From Crateriforma conspicua (GTDB taxonomy: Bacteria; Planctomycetota; Planctomycetia; Pirellulales; Pirellulaceae), in contig NZ_CP036319.1 in NCBI RefSeq assembly GCF_007752935.1, forward strand, positions 2,480,001 to 2,544,000: a DNA stretch of 64,000 bases, in the 5' to 3' direction. The position numbers and the translations under genes were made by a program. Under the pieces are notes generated by a model that ran no database searches, was not told the origin of the DNA, and was given only the letters and a program-made list of their open reading frames with translations. This document shows positions 19,029 to 32,237 of the stretch, in pieces (within the stretch, counting starts at the first letter, position 1; each line of letters starts with the position of its first letter).

Positions 19029-19916
19029 ATGCGTGTCCGTAACGAAAACGAAACTCAACCCTTTGTCCAATGCACTGATGGGGCGTGTGTCGGTGACCAA
19101 CCGATTCGGCGTCGCCGTCGTCTGTGGCGTGCCTTGGGCTTGAAGAGCCTGGGCAGTTTGGGGCTGGCCGTCGGCATCGGTTGTTGCTCGCTTGCCGGGG
19201 CGGCCGAACCGAGTGGTGCGTTTGCGGCCAATCTGATGGAACCCGCCAATGCGTTTTCTACCGCATGGTTGAACGAATTGGATCCGCCTGATTCGTCGGC
19301 TGATGACGTCGATCCGCTGGATGACTTTGACGATCCGGCGGAGGATTACGGATCGGATGACTTGGGCGAAATGGATGAAGACGACATGGACGGTCGGCTG
19401 AGCAAGTCGATCTATGGTGACGGTAACGAACGAGTGCCGTCGCTCGAGGGCGGCCGCTTCGTATTGCCCAAGTTGGAAGCCCTGACGACGGACATGACCG
19501 AGATCGGCAACGGGCGTCTGCCGGACAATTTCCGTGGCGATGTACCGACGCCGGTGATGGCTTTGCCCGAAAGTTTGTTTGATCGCGGCTTGCCGGCTTC
19601 GTGGACGGTCAAGCACTGGGCCGCGCCGAACACGTTTTCATTGCCACGGTACTTCGAAGACCGAATGCTGGAACGCCACGGTCACGAGCGGTTCCCCTGT
19701 GCGACTCCTTTGATCAGCGGTGCCCGGTTCTTCGCGACGATCCCGATGTTGCCGTACCTTGCGACAGTGCGACCGCCGTGCGATTGCGAATACACGATGG
19801 GGTATTACCGGGTCGGCAGCTGTGCACCGCGTATGTTGCAACGTCCACCTTATGAAAAGCGTGCGGTGATTGCCGAAGCCGCCGCGATCGCCGGTGCCGC
19901 AGTGGCTTTGCCCTAG
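19029..19916 (+). CDS. Secreted or envelope protein of unknown family
   Basis: I do not recognise a named domain. The start at 19029 is the first ATG shortly before a positively charged stretch (RRRRRLWRALGLK) and a hydrophobic export segment (residues about 40-60, ending near LAGAAEP). An upstream ATG at 18894 is possible. An acidic, Asp-rich linker follows (residues about 80-115). The C-terminal third is compact and carries FSLPRYFEDRMLERHGHERFP and CDCEYTMGYYRVGSCAP, a pattern I associate with planctomycete-specific exported proteins, though I cannot name it. A terminator follows. The TolC-like gene downstream suggests an envelope role, by position only. Confidence 0.7.
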   Translation: MRVRNENETQPFVQCTDGACVGDQPIRRRRRLWRALGLKSLGSLGLAVGIGCCSLAGAAEPSGAFAANLMEPANAFSTAWLNELDPPDSSADDVDPLDDFDDPAEDYGSDDLGEMDEDDMDGRLSKSIYGDGNERVPSLEGGRFVLPKLEALTTDMTEIGNGRLPDNFRGDVPTPVMALPESLFDRGLPASWTVKHWAAPNTFSLPRYFEDRMLERHGHERFPCATPLISGARFFATIPMLPYLATVRPPCDCEYTMGYYRVGSCAPRMLQRPPYEKRAVIAEAAAIAGAAVALP

Positions 19917-20329
19917 CCCTTTTTCGACCGACGAATCCAATCGAATCATCGCCTCGCCGCAAAGGTCATCCCCTTTGCGGCGTTTCTCGTGCGCTGACGA
20001 CAGAATCGCGATTGTGAACGCGCGTCATCTCATCGCCCGCCGCTTGGGTTCGATCTGATCGGCCAGACGTCGGGTTGATCGTTGCATAACCGTCAAAGCT
20101 TGACTGCTTTGACAGGTGGCCGGATATGCCGGTTATGCCTTGTGTCGGGCTTGTTCGGTGTGAGTACGGTTGATCGCCGCGCTTCGGGCGCCGGTCGTTC
20201 CAGAAATGCGGTGTGTATGTCCGATGACGGTGCTGACGACGGTAGCGGAAGATTCGTCCCGAGCGATTTTCGGGCGTCCGTCGTCTGTACCGCAGCATCC
20301 CAAGCGTTCCTGATCGAGGCGACATCGCT
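19917..20329. other. Intergenic region before the TolC-like gene
   Basis: The region holds the terminator described separately and a perfect 8-base inverted repeat, GTCAAAGC/GCTTTGAC, at 20092-20113 with a six-base loop. This is about 220 bases before the TolC-like start and could be an operator or leader hairpin. A 20082-20426 open frame crosses the region, but it has no protein-like features and overlaps the TolC-like start. Confidence 0.35.
19955..19988 (+). terminator. Rho-independent-like terminator
   Basis: An 11-base perfect stem (CGCCGCAAAGG with CCTTTGCGGCG) around a six-base loop lies 38 bases after the stop at 19916. It is followed by TTTCTC, so the U-tract is short. Confidence 0.6.
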
Positions 20330-22498
20330 ATGTCAGACACGACATCCCCGCACAGTTCTGCTGACGCATCGACCAAGCGTCGCAGTCGACGCTTTGAACG
20401 AAAGCGAGCCCTGGTCGCTGCCATAGTGATCGGGACCGTCGTGCAATCGATCGGTGGTTGCGGCGTGTTTCGCCATCTGCCCGATGGGCCTCACGACACC
20501 AAGACGTCGTATCACGACAATTCGGCCTTGCGGATCGAATACCCCGAAGTCGCCCAGTGCGCGACGCCGACCAGCCAGGCGGCCCGTGCCGCATCGGCGC
20601 CGGTCACATTGGAAGACCCGTCAAAGATTCCCGCGTTGGAAATGACGTTGGATGAAGCGATCCGGCGGGCCATTTCGCAAAGCCCCGTCTTGCGTCGCAC
20701 CGGCACCAATGCGGTCGTTTCGCCACAATCGGTATCGACCGTTTACGACCCGGCGATGGCACACTCCGATCCGTTCTCAGGCGTGGAAGCGGCGTTGGCA
20801 GCGTTCGATGCCCAATACGCGCAGACACTCAGTTGGAACAAGGTCGACACGCCCAATAATGTGGATCCCAACAACCCGATCGCGATCCAGTTCAGTCCGC
20901 TGGCACTTCAAGCGACCCAATCGGTTTTCTCCAACGAGCTGTCCAAACGCACCGCACAGGGTGCCAGCTTTGCCTTGCGGCACAACGTCAACTATGACCG
21001 CAACAACCGGCCGTTCAACTTCCTGCGAAGTTCCTTCATCGGGTATTTCGAAGCCGAGTATCGTCAGCCCTTGATGCGTGGTGCGGGCACCCAGTTCAAC
21101 CGCATCGTCGGCAATGGATCGGTTCCCGGTCAGTACAACGGTGTCTTGATCGCGCGTGTCAACGAAGACGTATCGCTGGCCGAATTCGAACGCAACGTGA
21201 TCGGTGTCGTATCGGACGTGGAAGCCGCGTACTGGAACTTGGCCACGGCCTATCGGGTCTTGGAAGCCAACCTGAAGGGTCGCGAATCAGCGTTACAGAC
21301 GTTGCAGTTCCAACAAGTCCGCTTGGAAGTCGGTACCGGACGTCGCGACGAAGAAGCCCAAGCAAGATCGCAGTACTACCAATTCGATGCCCAGGTGCAA
21401 AACGCGCTCGGCGGCACCCAGGGTTTGTATGAACTGGAACGTGAGCTGCGTTACCTGATCGGCATGCCGGCCAGCGATGGAACGCTGATCCGTCCGACCA
21501 CCGATCCGATCGATGTTCGCGTGACGTTCGACTGGAACAGCGCGTTGTCCCAAGCCTTGCAGCGACGCGTCGAAATTCGTCGACAACGTCTGCAAGTCAA
21601 ACGCCGCGAGATGGAACTGTACGCGGCACGGCTGAACAAGCGGCCGCAATTGGACTTCCTGGGCATCTATCGTGTTCGCGGGTTGGGCGATCACCTGATC
21701 GGCAGCGAAGGGCACGGCAGTCTTGACAACCTGTATGGTGAAATCACCGGCGGCCAGTTCGAAGAATGGCAAATGGGCATGGAGTTGTCGTTGCCCGTGG
21801 GATTGCGAGCGGCCAGTGCGGCGATCGCCAACGCCAAGTTGACGCTGCAACGCGAACGGGCACTGTTGTCCGATGCCGAATTGCGTGTCAGCCATGAATT
21901 GACCGCGGCAACGCGTGCATTGGAGGTCACGTATCAGTTGGTGGAAACCAACTACAACCGCTACTTGGCCGATCTGCGTCAGGTCGAAGTGTTGCGCCGT
22001 CGTTACCTGGACGGCACGGACAACATTAATTTCCTGTTGCAAGCACAACGCCAGGTCGTCACCAGCGAACAACAGTTCTATCAAGCCTTGGCCGCGTACA
22101 ACCTGGCCATCCGCGATGTCCACGGCAACAAGGGGTCGCTGTTGGCGTACAACCAGATCCAACTGGGCGAAGGTCCATGGTGCCCCGATGCCTATCGCGA
22201 TGCGTACGAAGTCGGACGATTCTTGAAGCCGCGTCACCAACCCGAAAAGGTCCATGTGCCGCGACCGGTTTCGTCCGGACCGTTTGATCCGTCGGCGATT
22301 CAATCCACCGGCATGCCGGTGACGTCCGAGGTTTACCAGCCGATGCCGCCGTCGCAAGGCGGCAACGAAGGGCCGGTGAAGGAGGACGATGACGGCATCA
22401 CACCAGCACCCAAGGACGATCCCGATACCAACAAAACCGGCAAAAATGAAACCGTCGCCGGCGTGGTTCCGATCTTGGTCCCGGACGTGCGTCGCTGA
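20330..22498 (+). CDS. TolC family outer-membrane efflux lipoprotein
   Basis: The 722-residue product is an outer-membrane channel of tripartite efflux or type I secretion systems. Residues 20-44 are a basic plus hydrophobic segment ending SIGGC, a lipobox-like site at Cys44, and the protein then carries long helical repeats typical of TolC (YWNLATAYRVLEANLKGRESALQTL, and later LTAATRALEVTYQLVETNYNRY). Two such repeats fit the duplicated OEP domain. A Pro/Asp-rich tail of about 90 residues follows. It is longer than E. coli TolC (about 490). No RND pump or membrane-fusion gene is adjacent, so the partner is elsewhere. Confidence 0.88.
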   Translation: MSDTTSPHSSADASTKRRSRRFERKRALVAAIVIGTVVQSIGGCGVFRHLPDGPHDTKTSYHDNSALRIEYPEVAQCATPTSQAARAASAPVTLEDPSKIPALEMTLDEAIRRAISQSPVLRRTGTNAVVSPQSVSTVYDPAMAHSDPFSGVEAALAAFDAQYAQTLSWNKVDTPNNVDPNNPIAIQFSPLALQATQSVFSNELSKRTAQGASFALRHNVNYDRNNRPFNFLRSSFIGYFEAEYRQPLMRGAGTQFNRIVGNGSVPGQYNGVLIARVNEDVSLAEFERNVIGVVSDVEAAYWNLATAYRVLEANLKGRESALQTLQFQQVRLEVGTGRRDEEAQARSQYYQFDAQVQNALGGTQGLYELERELRYLIGMPASDGTLIRPTTDPIDVRVTFDWNSALSQALQRRVEIRRQRLQVKRREMELYAARLNKRPQLDFLGIYRVRGLGDHLIGSEGHGSLDNLYGEITGGQFEEWQMGMELSLPVGLRAASAAIANAKLTLQRERALLSDAELRVSHELTAATRALEVTYQLVETNYNRYLADLRQVEVLRRRYLDGTDNINFLLQAQRQVVTSEQQFYQALAAYNLAIRDVHGNKGSLLAYNQIQLGEGPWCPDAYRDAYEVGRFLKPRHQPEKVHVPRPVSSGPFDPSAIQSTGMPVTSEVYQPMPPSQGGNEGPVKEDDDGITPAPKDDPDTNKTGKNETVAGVVPILVPDVRR

Positions 22499-22530
22499 CA
22501 CGAACGGTGGCACCGACGACGGACAAAAAA

Positions 22531-22563
22531 AGGCGGCCGAATGCTGGAAGCATCCGGCCGCCT
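22531..22563 (-). terminator. Strong intrinsic terminator for the glycoside-hydrolase-like gene
   Basis: AGGCGGCCG pairs with CGGCCGCCT, with an inner ATGCT/AGCAT stem and a GGA loop. On the minus strand the stem is followed by seven T residues (plus-strand A-run 22524-22530). It sits about 65 bases after the stop of the minus-strand gene that ends at 22627 and may also help the convergent TolC-like gene. Confidence 0.85.
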
Positions 22564-22626
22564 ACCTTAGATCATTTTACAGTCGCGATGCGGTGACGGA
22601 TCATCGCATCACGGTCGTGCGATGAC

Positions 22627-25842
<3,216 letters not shown>

Positions 25843-25909
25843 CGATCGTTTACGTGTAGTGCCTAGGAATTGAGTATTTAACCCGGGCACAATGTAATTC
25901 AAATCGACG

Positions 25910-27130
25910 TTAAAGGTGGCCACCCTCCACGGCAGTAAATTCGCCATACACGGGCAGGTGCGGCGAAATGGCTTCTGCTTCGCTGAGCGAAAGATTGTAG
26001 ACCCTCAGGAAATTCAGCGGACCGCCGCGTCCCAAGTATTCGCTGGTCGATGAGGGACGCACCAGAATGTTGGACGTCTGATGATTGGCGAACACATCGG
26101 TCGGGCTGCTGTGCACGACGGCTTGCATCCGTCCGCCGGCGACGCTGGGGATCAGATACGCGTCGTCGGCTTGGAACAGACCCGCCAAGACAATGTCGTC
26201 TTCGCCACGGCCGTCTTCGGCGACCGCTTTCAAAATGCCCGACAACAAAGCGACCTCATCTCTCGCCCGCGTCAATTCGATCCGCACGTTGACCATGGAA
26301 AACGTCCAGGCTTCTGACGGGGACGGTTCGGCCGCACGGAACCAGGCGACCAGCGGATCATGCGACATCGCACCGGCCGGATCGGACACGGTATAGGTTT
26401 GTGTGCGATCCGCCTGGACACGGCTGGTGTCAAAGATGAAGCCCATCTGTTCGCCCAGCAACGGATCGGCTGCGGCGGCGGCATTCGGATTGGACAGGAT
26501 GAAATCGTATCGAGAGGCGCCGCTGATTTCACTTTGTCCTTCGTTGACCGCATCGATCAGTCGGGGAATGACGTCACGTTCGATCGAGCTGACTTGTTGG
26601 AACGCGATCACGTCAAATTGACGCAAGATCCGGATCACGTTTTTCCGAATCATCGGATCCCGCAATTTGGTCGGTCCGAATCCGCCCATCGCCCACGACG
26701 CGATCCGCAGATTGCGAAACGCGTGGGTGAGGGCCGCCGCCCGGTTCGGTGTGGCGACGGGCACGTTGGCTTTGGCGAACGTGTTACGAATCACCGACGT
26801 GTCACTATCGAAATCGGGACCGCCGGTGGAGTCCTCCTTGCCGGACTTTCCCGCCAGGCCGTCGCCGTTCCACCATGACGTGAACGGATTGGGCTGTGAT
26901 GCCGCCGGCACGACGCTGGCCGTTTGCATTCCGGTCCCCGGGGTCAAGGGATCGGATCGGTTGGCGGCAAAGCTGACGCGGTCCGTATCGACGGTATCGC
27001 CGGATTTGGGACGTACCGACACGCGATCCAGTCCCGACACTTCGTAATGTTTGACGAAGTACCATCCGCCGCCGACGACGACCAGCAGGGCGATGCCGGT
27101 CTGGATCAAATATCCACGGTGTTCAGACAT
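25910..27130 (-). CDS. Membrane-anchored DNase I-fold protein with replaced catalytic residues
   Basis: This is a 406-residue member of the endonuclease/exonuclease/phosphatase superfamily. It has an N-terminal signal anchor ([20 protein letters not shown]) and a linker of about 120 residues. From about residue 140 the order of blocks follows DNase [57 protein letters not shown] and AISPHLPV. By-eye alignment to bovine DNase I from memory gives Asn7 to Ala, Glu39 to Gln, Glu78 to Asn, His134 to Arg, Asp168 to Leu, Asn170 to Gln and Asp251 to Pro, with only His252 kept. Metal and catalytic sites are therefore gone and nuclease activity is not expected. It lies just upstream of the glycoside-hydrolase-like gene (68 bases). 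Confidence 0.75.
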   Translation of the reverse strand: MSEHRGYLIQTGIALLVVVGGGWYFVKHYEVSGLDRVSVRPKSGDTVDTDRVSFAANRSDPLTPGTGMQTASVVPAASQPNPFTSWWNGDGLAGKSGKEDSTGGPDFDSDTSVIRNTFAKANVPVATPNRAAALTHAFRNLRIASWAMGGFGPTKLRDPMIRKNVIRILRQFDVIAFQQVSSIERDVIPRLIDAVNEGQSEISGASRYDFILSNPNAAAAADPLLGEQMGFIFDTSRVQADRTQTYTVSDPAGAMSHDPLVAWFRAAEPSPSEAWTFSMVNVRIELTRARDEVALLSGILKAVAEDGRGEDDIVLAGLFQADDAYLIPSVAGGRMQAVVHSSPTDVFANHQTSNILVRPSSTSEYLGRGGPLNFLRVYNLSLSEAEAISPHLPVYGEFTAVEGGHL

Positions 27131-27547
27131 CGCGATGGGGACTCCGGCAAACGATCGAAGGAACCTTCCTTTGGAATCAGGTGACTCGTTTCTATGGAAT
27201 CGGACCGTCACACCGTGATGCTTTGGGCGCAAGTGGTTCGCCCATGCCGCCTGGTGAACTTTGGGTGCAGAAGATCCAGCACCTAGGGATCGAACCAGAT
27301 TTAACGCTTCACCGAATCAACACGAATGACCGCGAAATGCCGGCGGCGCCGGCCTGACACCACCACGTCGGATCGGTATTCTTTATGGGGTGGCTGCGAC
27401 GTCTTGGTCGGTCCCGGACGCCGAATCGGCGCCGGTGATCGTACGTTGCCCCACAGACGAACCATGGCCGGTCGGTGGTCTTCCCCGGCGGCAACGCCCC
27501 GTCGGCATCCCACGTTCCGCCCTTTAGAACGGAAGTCAGAAACGATC
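27131..27547. other. Intergenic region between divergent genes
   Basis: I see no gene in this stretch. The open frame running from 27326 into odhB is an in-frame extension that reads Arg/Pro-rich and unrelated to the lipoyl domain. Both promoters should lie here, but no confident -10/-35 pair was found. Confidence 0.4.
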
Positions 27548-28894
27548 GTGAGCGATCTTGTTAGCGTCGAAGTCCCCACCGTGGGCGAATCCATTTCCGA
27601 AGTCCAGATCGGCCAGTGGCTGAAATCCGAAGGCGACCACGTGGCCGCCGGCGAAGACTTGGTGGAAATCGAAACGGAAAAGGCGTCCGTTCAAATCCCG
27701 GCGCCCGTGGCCGGCGTGCTGACGTCGATCCAGAAGAAAGAGGAAGAATTCGCGACCGTCGGTGAAGTCATCGCGTCGATCCAGCCCGGCGAAGCTCCCG
27801 CCGGCGGTGGCGGCGGCAAATCGGCATCGTCCCAGTCCGCCGCACCGACACCCGCCCCGGCAGCCCCCAGTCCCGCACCTGCTTCGTCGGCACCCGCCGG
27901 CAAGGGCGGTTTCGTGATGCCGGCCGCCCAGCGTTTGTTGGACGAACACGGCCTGCGTGGCGACCAGGTCCCGGCCACCGGACCCGGCGGTCGATTGCTG
28001 AAGGAAGACGTGGTGGCCTACATCCGATCGCGGCCTACCGATCCCGCCCCGTCGGCTGCCCCCGCAACGACTCGGCCCGATGGACCGACCACCGCGGCAT
28101 CGACCACCCCGACGGCATTCCAACCGCCCGCCGCCCCCATGACACCGGCCCAGCGTCCGACGATCGACGGATCGCTGATGACCAGTTCGCTGCACCGGGG
28201 CGAAGAAGTCAAACCGATGAGCATGTTGCGGCGGACGATCGCCGCACGCTTGGTCGAAGCCCAACAAACCGCTGCCCTGTTGACGACGTTTAACGAAATC
28301 AACATGCAGCCGGTGATGGACATCCGTAACAAGTACAAACAAAGCTTTCACGAAAAGCACGGTGTGAAGCTGGGCTTCATGTCCTTCTTTGCCAAAGCGT
28401 CTGTCGAAGCCCTGCGACGATTCCCGGCCGTCAACGCGGAGATCCGTGACGCGAACATCGTCTACAAGAATTACCAAGACATCGGCATCGCGATCGGTGG
28501 CGGCAAAGGACTTGTGGTACCGATTTTGCGTAACGTTGAACGCATGTCGTTCGCGGAAATCGAACGGTCCATCGGGGACTATGCGCGGCAGGCCGGCGAA
28601 AACCGGTTGCAGCCGGCGGATCTGATGGGCGGAACGTTCACCATCAGCAACGGCGGAATCTATGGTTCGCTGTTAAGCACCCCGATCGTTAATCCGCCAC
28701 AAAGCGGGATTTTGGGTCTGCACTCGATCCAAGAACGACCGGTCGCCGAAGACGGCCAAGTCGTGATCCGTCCGATGATGTACGTCGCGTTGACCTATGA
28801 CCATCGGATCGTCGATGGTCGCGAAGCGGTCGGTTTCCTGACGACAATCAAAGAAGTGATCGAAGATCCAGCAAGAATGTTTTTAGAGGTGTGA
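27548..28894 (+). CDS. odhB: 2-oxoglutarate dehydrogenase E2, dihydrolipoamide succinyltransferase
   Basis: The E2 core of the TCA-cycle 2-oxoglutarate dehydrogenase transfers succinyl groups from E1 through a lipoyl arm to CoA. From GTG 27548 the protein has 448 residues. The lipoyl domain (1-80) carries the lipoylated Lys45 in [13 protein letters not shown] long Ala/Pro-rich linker leads to the peripheral subunit-binding domain (about 120-155, [13 protein letters not shown]). A second linker precedes the catalytic domain with TYDHRIVDG, whose His419 and Asp423 are catalytic. The GTG start is chosen because the upstream 74 codons are unlike any E2. The E1 gene is not adjacent. The next gene overlaps by TGATG. 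Confidence 0.93.
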   Translation: MSDLVSVEVPTVGESISEVQIGQWLKSEGDHVAAGEDLVEIETEKASVQIPAPVAGVLTSIQKKEEEFATVGEVIASIQPGEAPAGGGGGKSASSQSAAPTPAPAAPSPAPASSAPAGKGGFVMPAAQRLLDEHGLRGDQVPATGPGGRLLKEDVVAYIRSRPTDPAPSAAPATTRPDGPTTAASTTPTAFQPPAAPMTPAQRPTIDGSLMTSSLHRGEEVKPMSMLRRTIAARLVEAQQTAALLTTFNEINMQPVMDIRNKYKQSFHEKHGVKLGFMSFFAKASVEALRRFPAVNAEIRDANIVYKNYQDIGIAIGGGKGLVVPILRNVERMSFAEIERSIGDYARQAGENRLQPADLMGGTFTISNGGIYGSLLSTPIVNPPQSGILGLHSIQERPVAEDGQVVIRPMMYVALTYDHRIVDGREAVGFLTTIKEVIEDPARMFLEV

Positions 28895-29739
28895 TGAAGT
28901 CGACAAGCACGCAATCGGAATCGTGGCCGACCTTACGGAGTGGCCGCGGTGTGGGCGAAGTCGTTTTCGTGCTGTTCTTGGTCGCGTTGATTGTCGCCCT
29001 GGCAATCCCATGGATGCTGCAGTCGCGACAACGATCGCGACGCATTATCTGTCAGACGCACTTGCAACGGATCGCCACGGCGCTGGGTTCGTACCATTCG
29101 ACGTTCGGACATTATCCCTCAGGCACCTGGGACGAATCATCGGCGGTTTGTAATGACCCCACCGGGTTCCACCACAATTGGCTGACCGGCTTGATCGCCC
29201 GAATGGATCATCCGGAATTGGCCGAATCGATCGATCGGTCGGCCAGCATTTATTCGCCGTCCAACACGATGGTGCTGCAGACCGTCGTTCCCGAACTGCG
29301 TTGCCCCGCTTTTGACGGGGTGCCCGAAAACGTGACCTGCTATGCGGGCAATCAGGGTTCGGTCGAAACGCCGATCGCGCCGGACAACAACGGCGTCTTG
29401 ATGGCCAACGTTTTCTTGGACGCCGACGGTGTAAGTGATGGTTTGGAATACACGGTGTTCGTCGGCGAAAAACTGCCGTTGCCGGACGACCACGGTTGGG
29501 CCAGCGGCACCCGATCATCGATCCGCAACGGCGGGCATTCGATCAACGTGTCGAAAACGTTGGTTCCCGGCGACGACGCTACCACGACATTGGGCGTCGT
29601 CGGCGGCTTCGGCAGCGATCACGTGGACGGGGCGCACGTGTTGTTGGGCAGCGGACGTTGGTCCTTTGTTGCCGACAACATCGACCTGACGACGCTGCGT
29701 CAGATGACCGATCGAGCCGACGCGCAGACGACTGAGTGA
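28894..29739 (+). CDS. DUF1559-like prepilin-type protein with atypical N-terminus
   Basis: The 281-residue protein has an N-terminal helix (VVFVLFLVALIVALAIPWMLQSRQRSRR, shown in parts) followed by a soluble domain with LQRIATALGSYHSTFGHYPSGTW, the DUF1559 hallmark of planctomycete pseudopilin-like proteins. Further DUF1559-like features are FVGEKL and GGFGSDHVDGAHVLLG, close to the H-x9-DG end motif. The usual peptidase site (G-FTLIEL) is replaced by GVGEVVF, so processing is doubtful. The ATG overlaps the odhB stop as TGATG, implying coupled translation. Why a prepilin-like protein is coupled to a TCA enzyme is unknown; chance fusion of transcripts is possible. Confidence 0.78.
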   Translation: MKSTSTQSESWPTLRSGRGVGEVVFVLFLVALIVALAIPWMLQSRQRSRRIICQTHLQRIATALGSYHSTFGHYPSGTWDESSAVCNDPTGFHHNWLTGLIARMDHPELAESIDRSASIYSPSNTMVLQTVVPELRCPAFDGVPENVTCYAGNQGSVETPIAPDNNGVLMANVFLDADGVSDGLEYTVFVGEKLPLPDDHGWASGTRSSIRNGGHSINVSKTLVPGDDATTTLGVVGGFGSDHVDGAHVLLGSGRWSFVADNIDLTTLRQMTDRADAQTTE

Positions 29740-29756
29740 TGGTGATCGCTTTTCGC

Positions 29757-30215
29757 TCAGGCTTCGGCGACAAACAAACGTCGCCGAATGTCGGCCAAGA
29801 CGGGTTGGTCTTTGTCACCCAGCCCCGACTTTCGCTGGACCAATTGCACCGCGGCATCGAACGCGTCGACCGACACCATGATCGCCGCAGGATGTTTCAT
29901 CCCCGCGGCTTCGGTTAAATGATCGATCAATTGCATCGACTTGCGATCCAAACGATGGGCGTGCCCCAAGTCCAGCAACAATTGATGCGGCGAATTTTCG
30001 GGGGCGGTCTGGCGGCGAAACGCTTGATAGATCACCAGCGCCGCGGCAATCGCGATCACCGGGATCGCTAAAAACCACAGTTCGCCATGCCACTCCGATT
30101 CAACCTTTTGTTCGCGGAACTGAAGGCTGACGTCACGCATGACGGTTTCGGCCAGGGGTAACGTGGCATCGGTGACCGAGCTTGTCTTGGAAACAATGTT
30201 GGACCACATGTTCAT
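29757..30215 (-). CDS. Membrane protein of unknown function, single helix
   Basis: I do not recognise the family. The 152-residue protein has an N-terminal soluble part (1-45), one membrane helix (about 47-65, LWFLAIPVIAIAAALVIYQAF) and a C-terminal domain that looks helical and folded (LLLDLGHAHRLDRKSMQLIDHL, then HPAAIMVSVDAFDAAV). The start lies seven bases after the HEAT-repeat gene's stop, so the two are very probably one operon. It is convergent with the DUF1559-like gene. A role as a membrane partner of the HEAT protein is a guess from position. Confidence 0.65.
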   Translation of the reverse strand: MNMWSNIVSKTSSVTDATLPLAETVMRDVSLQFREQKVESEWHGELWFLAIPVIAIAAALVIYQAFRRQTAPENSPHQLLLDLGHAHRLDRKSMQLIDHLTEAAGMKHPAAIMVSVDAFDAAVQLVQRKSGLGDKDQPVLADIRRRLFVAEA

Positions 30216-30222
30216 CTTCGCC

Positions 30223-31806
30223 CTAATTTAGGTTCAGCTCGCTAAGGTCGGACACATTGGCCGGAAATTCCGTGTCCGATTCCTGACGCTTTTCTAACGA
30301 ACGGCGTGCGGCGTCGCGTGCACTGCTTTCCGGCAGATCCGCCATTTCGATCAACAGGTTCAACGTTTCTTCACCCGTGCCGTCGGCCATCACTTCGGCG
30401 GCCACGCGACGGGCTTCCTGGTGGTCATTGCGAACGATGTGTTTCATCGAATCGCTCAGCAAATCAATCGCCGCGAACGCATCGACGGCCAGCAATGCGT
30501 CCAGCCGATTTTGCAGTACCGGGTGACGCAGCGAATCGCTGACATGTTGGATCGCTTGATTGTCGACCATCATCACCACACGTCCCAGGATCCGGCGACT
30601 GCGTTGGCCCAATGTGTTCATGACCGGCAGCATTGCCGCGGCATGCAACGGACGCAGGACCTCACGCGCCGCTTCGCCGATCCGCGGGTCGGGATGATCC
30701 AACATTTCGATCAGGTTCATCAGCAATCGGGCTTTGCGATGTTGTTGGATCTGCGCGGGATCATCACTGCTGACGTGCTTGGCCGCTTCCAACCACGATT
30801 CGGCGGGCTGGGGTTCGGTTCGTTTCAATGCGGAAAGTACGGCTGGGATCACGGATTCGCCGCAGTGTTGTAATGCACCACACGCCAACGTCAGGGTGTC
30901 TTCCCAGTCGCCATTGCCATAGGACCAGACATAGATCAGGGCGGCTTGGTGCGAATCGGACAGTTGATCCGATTCGCCGAACGCTTGACGACAGCAGCGC
31001 GGAATGCCCAACTGTTTCAAGTTGTTGATCGTATTGGGTGTCGGATCGGTTCCCACGCTCGTTAGGAACGATGACTGGAATGTTTCGTCCGTGCGATCCT
31101 GGATCGCGCCGGCCAGCACATCACCCAAGTCGCGGCGACGGACGCCAGCGGCCAGCAAGTCGATCAAGCTGCGATCGGTCGCCTTGACCAAACAGTCGGT
31201 CAGCAACTCGGCGATCCCCGAATCGTCTTTCATGCATCGACGCAGTTCGCTGTCGGACCAAGTCGATGCCAACAGAAACGCTTCCACCAAGGTGTGGTTT
31301 CGGTGCATCGAGAATCGACGGGCGCTGGCGGCCAGACGAGTCACGAAGGCGGATCGACCGAGAACGTTCACCTGTCCCGACCGTGCCGCATCCCCCAGTT
31401 GTTGGGCGATGGAGCGAATCGTGTCGGCGGCGGCGTGACGGATCGCATGGGATTTTCCGTTTTCCGCCAAGCGGGCAATCGTGTCCGTCAGGTCGACCAG
31501 CTGCAGGGTCTTGCACGCCCGCAAAGCCGGCAGCACGACATCGGCATCGCCTGACAGACGTTCAGCGACGAACGTTCGAAACCACTTGGCATGTGGCACG
31601 AGACGTTCTTGTTGTTCCGGCGTCAACGACGGCCAATGCATCGCCAGGCACCGGCCGGACCGTTCACAGCGTCGGCGCAGCAATGCGTCAACGGCACGTC
31701 GGTGAGCGTCCGGATCGCCGCTGCGCAGGGCCGACGCCAAGACGTCGACCGCCGCAGCGTTGGCGGTTTCGGCTAGAAATTCATAGGTCAGTGATAACCC
31801 GGGCAT
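30223..31806 (-). CDS. HEAT-repeat protein
   Basis: The 527-residue product is built from helical pairs with the Ala/Leu/Asp pattern of HEAT or armadillo-type repeats, for example ALRACKTLQLVDLTDTIARL, HAIRHAAADTIRSIAQQL and HPDPRIGEAAREVLRPL. No enzymatic domain, signal peptide or membrane helix is seen. Such proteins act as protein-binding scaffolds. I chose the ATG at 31806; the earlier start at 31911 would add an Arg/Ser-rich stretch crossing a run of nine C residues. It is co-directional with and seven bases upstream of the single-helix membrane protein. Confidence 0.75.
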   Translation of the reverse strand: MPGLSLTYEFLAETANAAAVDVLASALRSGDPDAHRRAVDALLRRRCERSGRCLAMHWPSLTPEQQERLVPHAKWFRTFVAERLSGDADVVLPALRACKTLQLVDLTDTIARLAENGKSHAIRHAAADTIRSIAQQLGDAARSGQVNVLGRSAFVTRLAASARRFSMHRNHTLVEAFLLASTWSDSELRRCMKDDSGIAELLTDCLVKATDRSLIDLLAAGVRRRDLGDVLAGAIQDRTDETFQSSFLTSVGTDPTPNTINNLKQLGIPRCCRQAFGESDQLSDSHQAALIYVWSYGNGDWEDTLTLACGALQHCGESVIPAVLSALKRTEPQPAESWLEAAKHVSSDDPAQIQQHRKARLLMNLIEMLDHPDPRIGEAAREVLRPLHAAAMLPVMNTLGQRSRRILGRVVMMVDNQAIQHVSDSLRHPVLQNRLDALLAVDAFAAIDLLSDSMKHIVRNDHQEARRVAAEVMADGTGEETLNLLIEMADLPESSARDAARRSLEKRQESDTEFPANVSDLSELNLN

Positions 31807-32237
31807 CGTACAGCACCCCCCCCCTAAACGCCACGTTCCGATATCGTTTGATCTTGCGACCGATGAAGGACGCGACGACCGACGAAGATGGGAATCCGGC
31901 GTTGCGGACAACGGACGGTTGTCGAGTTCCCCTTCCCGACAGCCATCACAAAACGTTCAATTCACGGAACAGCGACTGGGTCGCTCCCGTACTGGAAACG
32001 TAGCTTTCGTTCTGACAAACGTGTCATCGGTTGGTTGTCAGATCCGCATCGCCCCGGCGTTGGGCGACGGACATCCCTTACATCCGTCGTGATCGATACA
32101 AAGGACGGCGATGGTCATGCTTGCGGATGATCGCCCGACCGCAGTGGTTTATAATTTGGGTTTCCCGAGACATCCGGTCGCTTGGCCGGAATCAACGCTT
32201 CGGTTCGGGGAACCACCATCATGATTGAGTCGCAACG
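31807..32237. other. Divergent promoter region between HEAT and TatD-like operons
   Basis: No gene is supported in these 430 bases. A run of nine C residues lies at 31816-31824, close to the HEAT start. A TATAAT at 32150-32155 could be a -10 element for the plus-strand pair starting at 32238, but no well-spaced -35 was found. Confidence 0.35.

Noticed and set aside
21293-22513. 406-codon open frame antisense to the TolC-like gene
   Set aside because: It covers the helical TolC domain in reverse and has no recognisable motifs or start signals.
27536-28477. 313-codon open frame antisense to odhB
   Set aside because: It is Gly/Arg-rich and mirrors the Ala/Pro linker codons of odhB.
31816-31824. 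Run of C residues as a phase-variable switch for the HEAT-repeat gene
   Set aside because: It lies upstream of the preferred start, so slippage would not change the protein unless the start at 31911 is used, which is unlikely.
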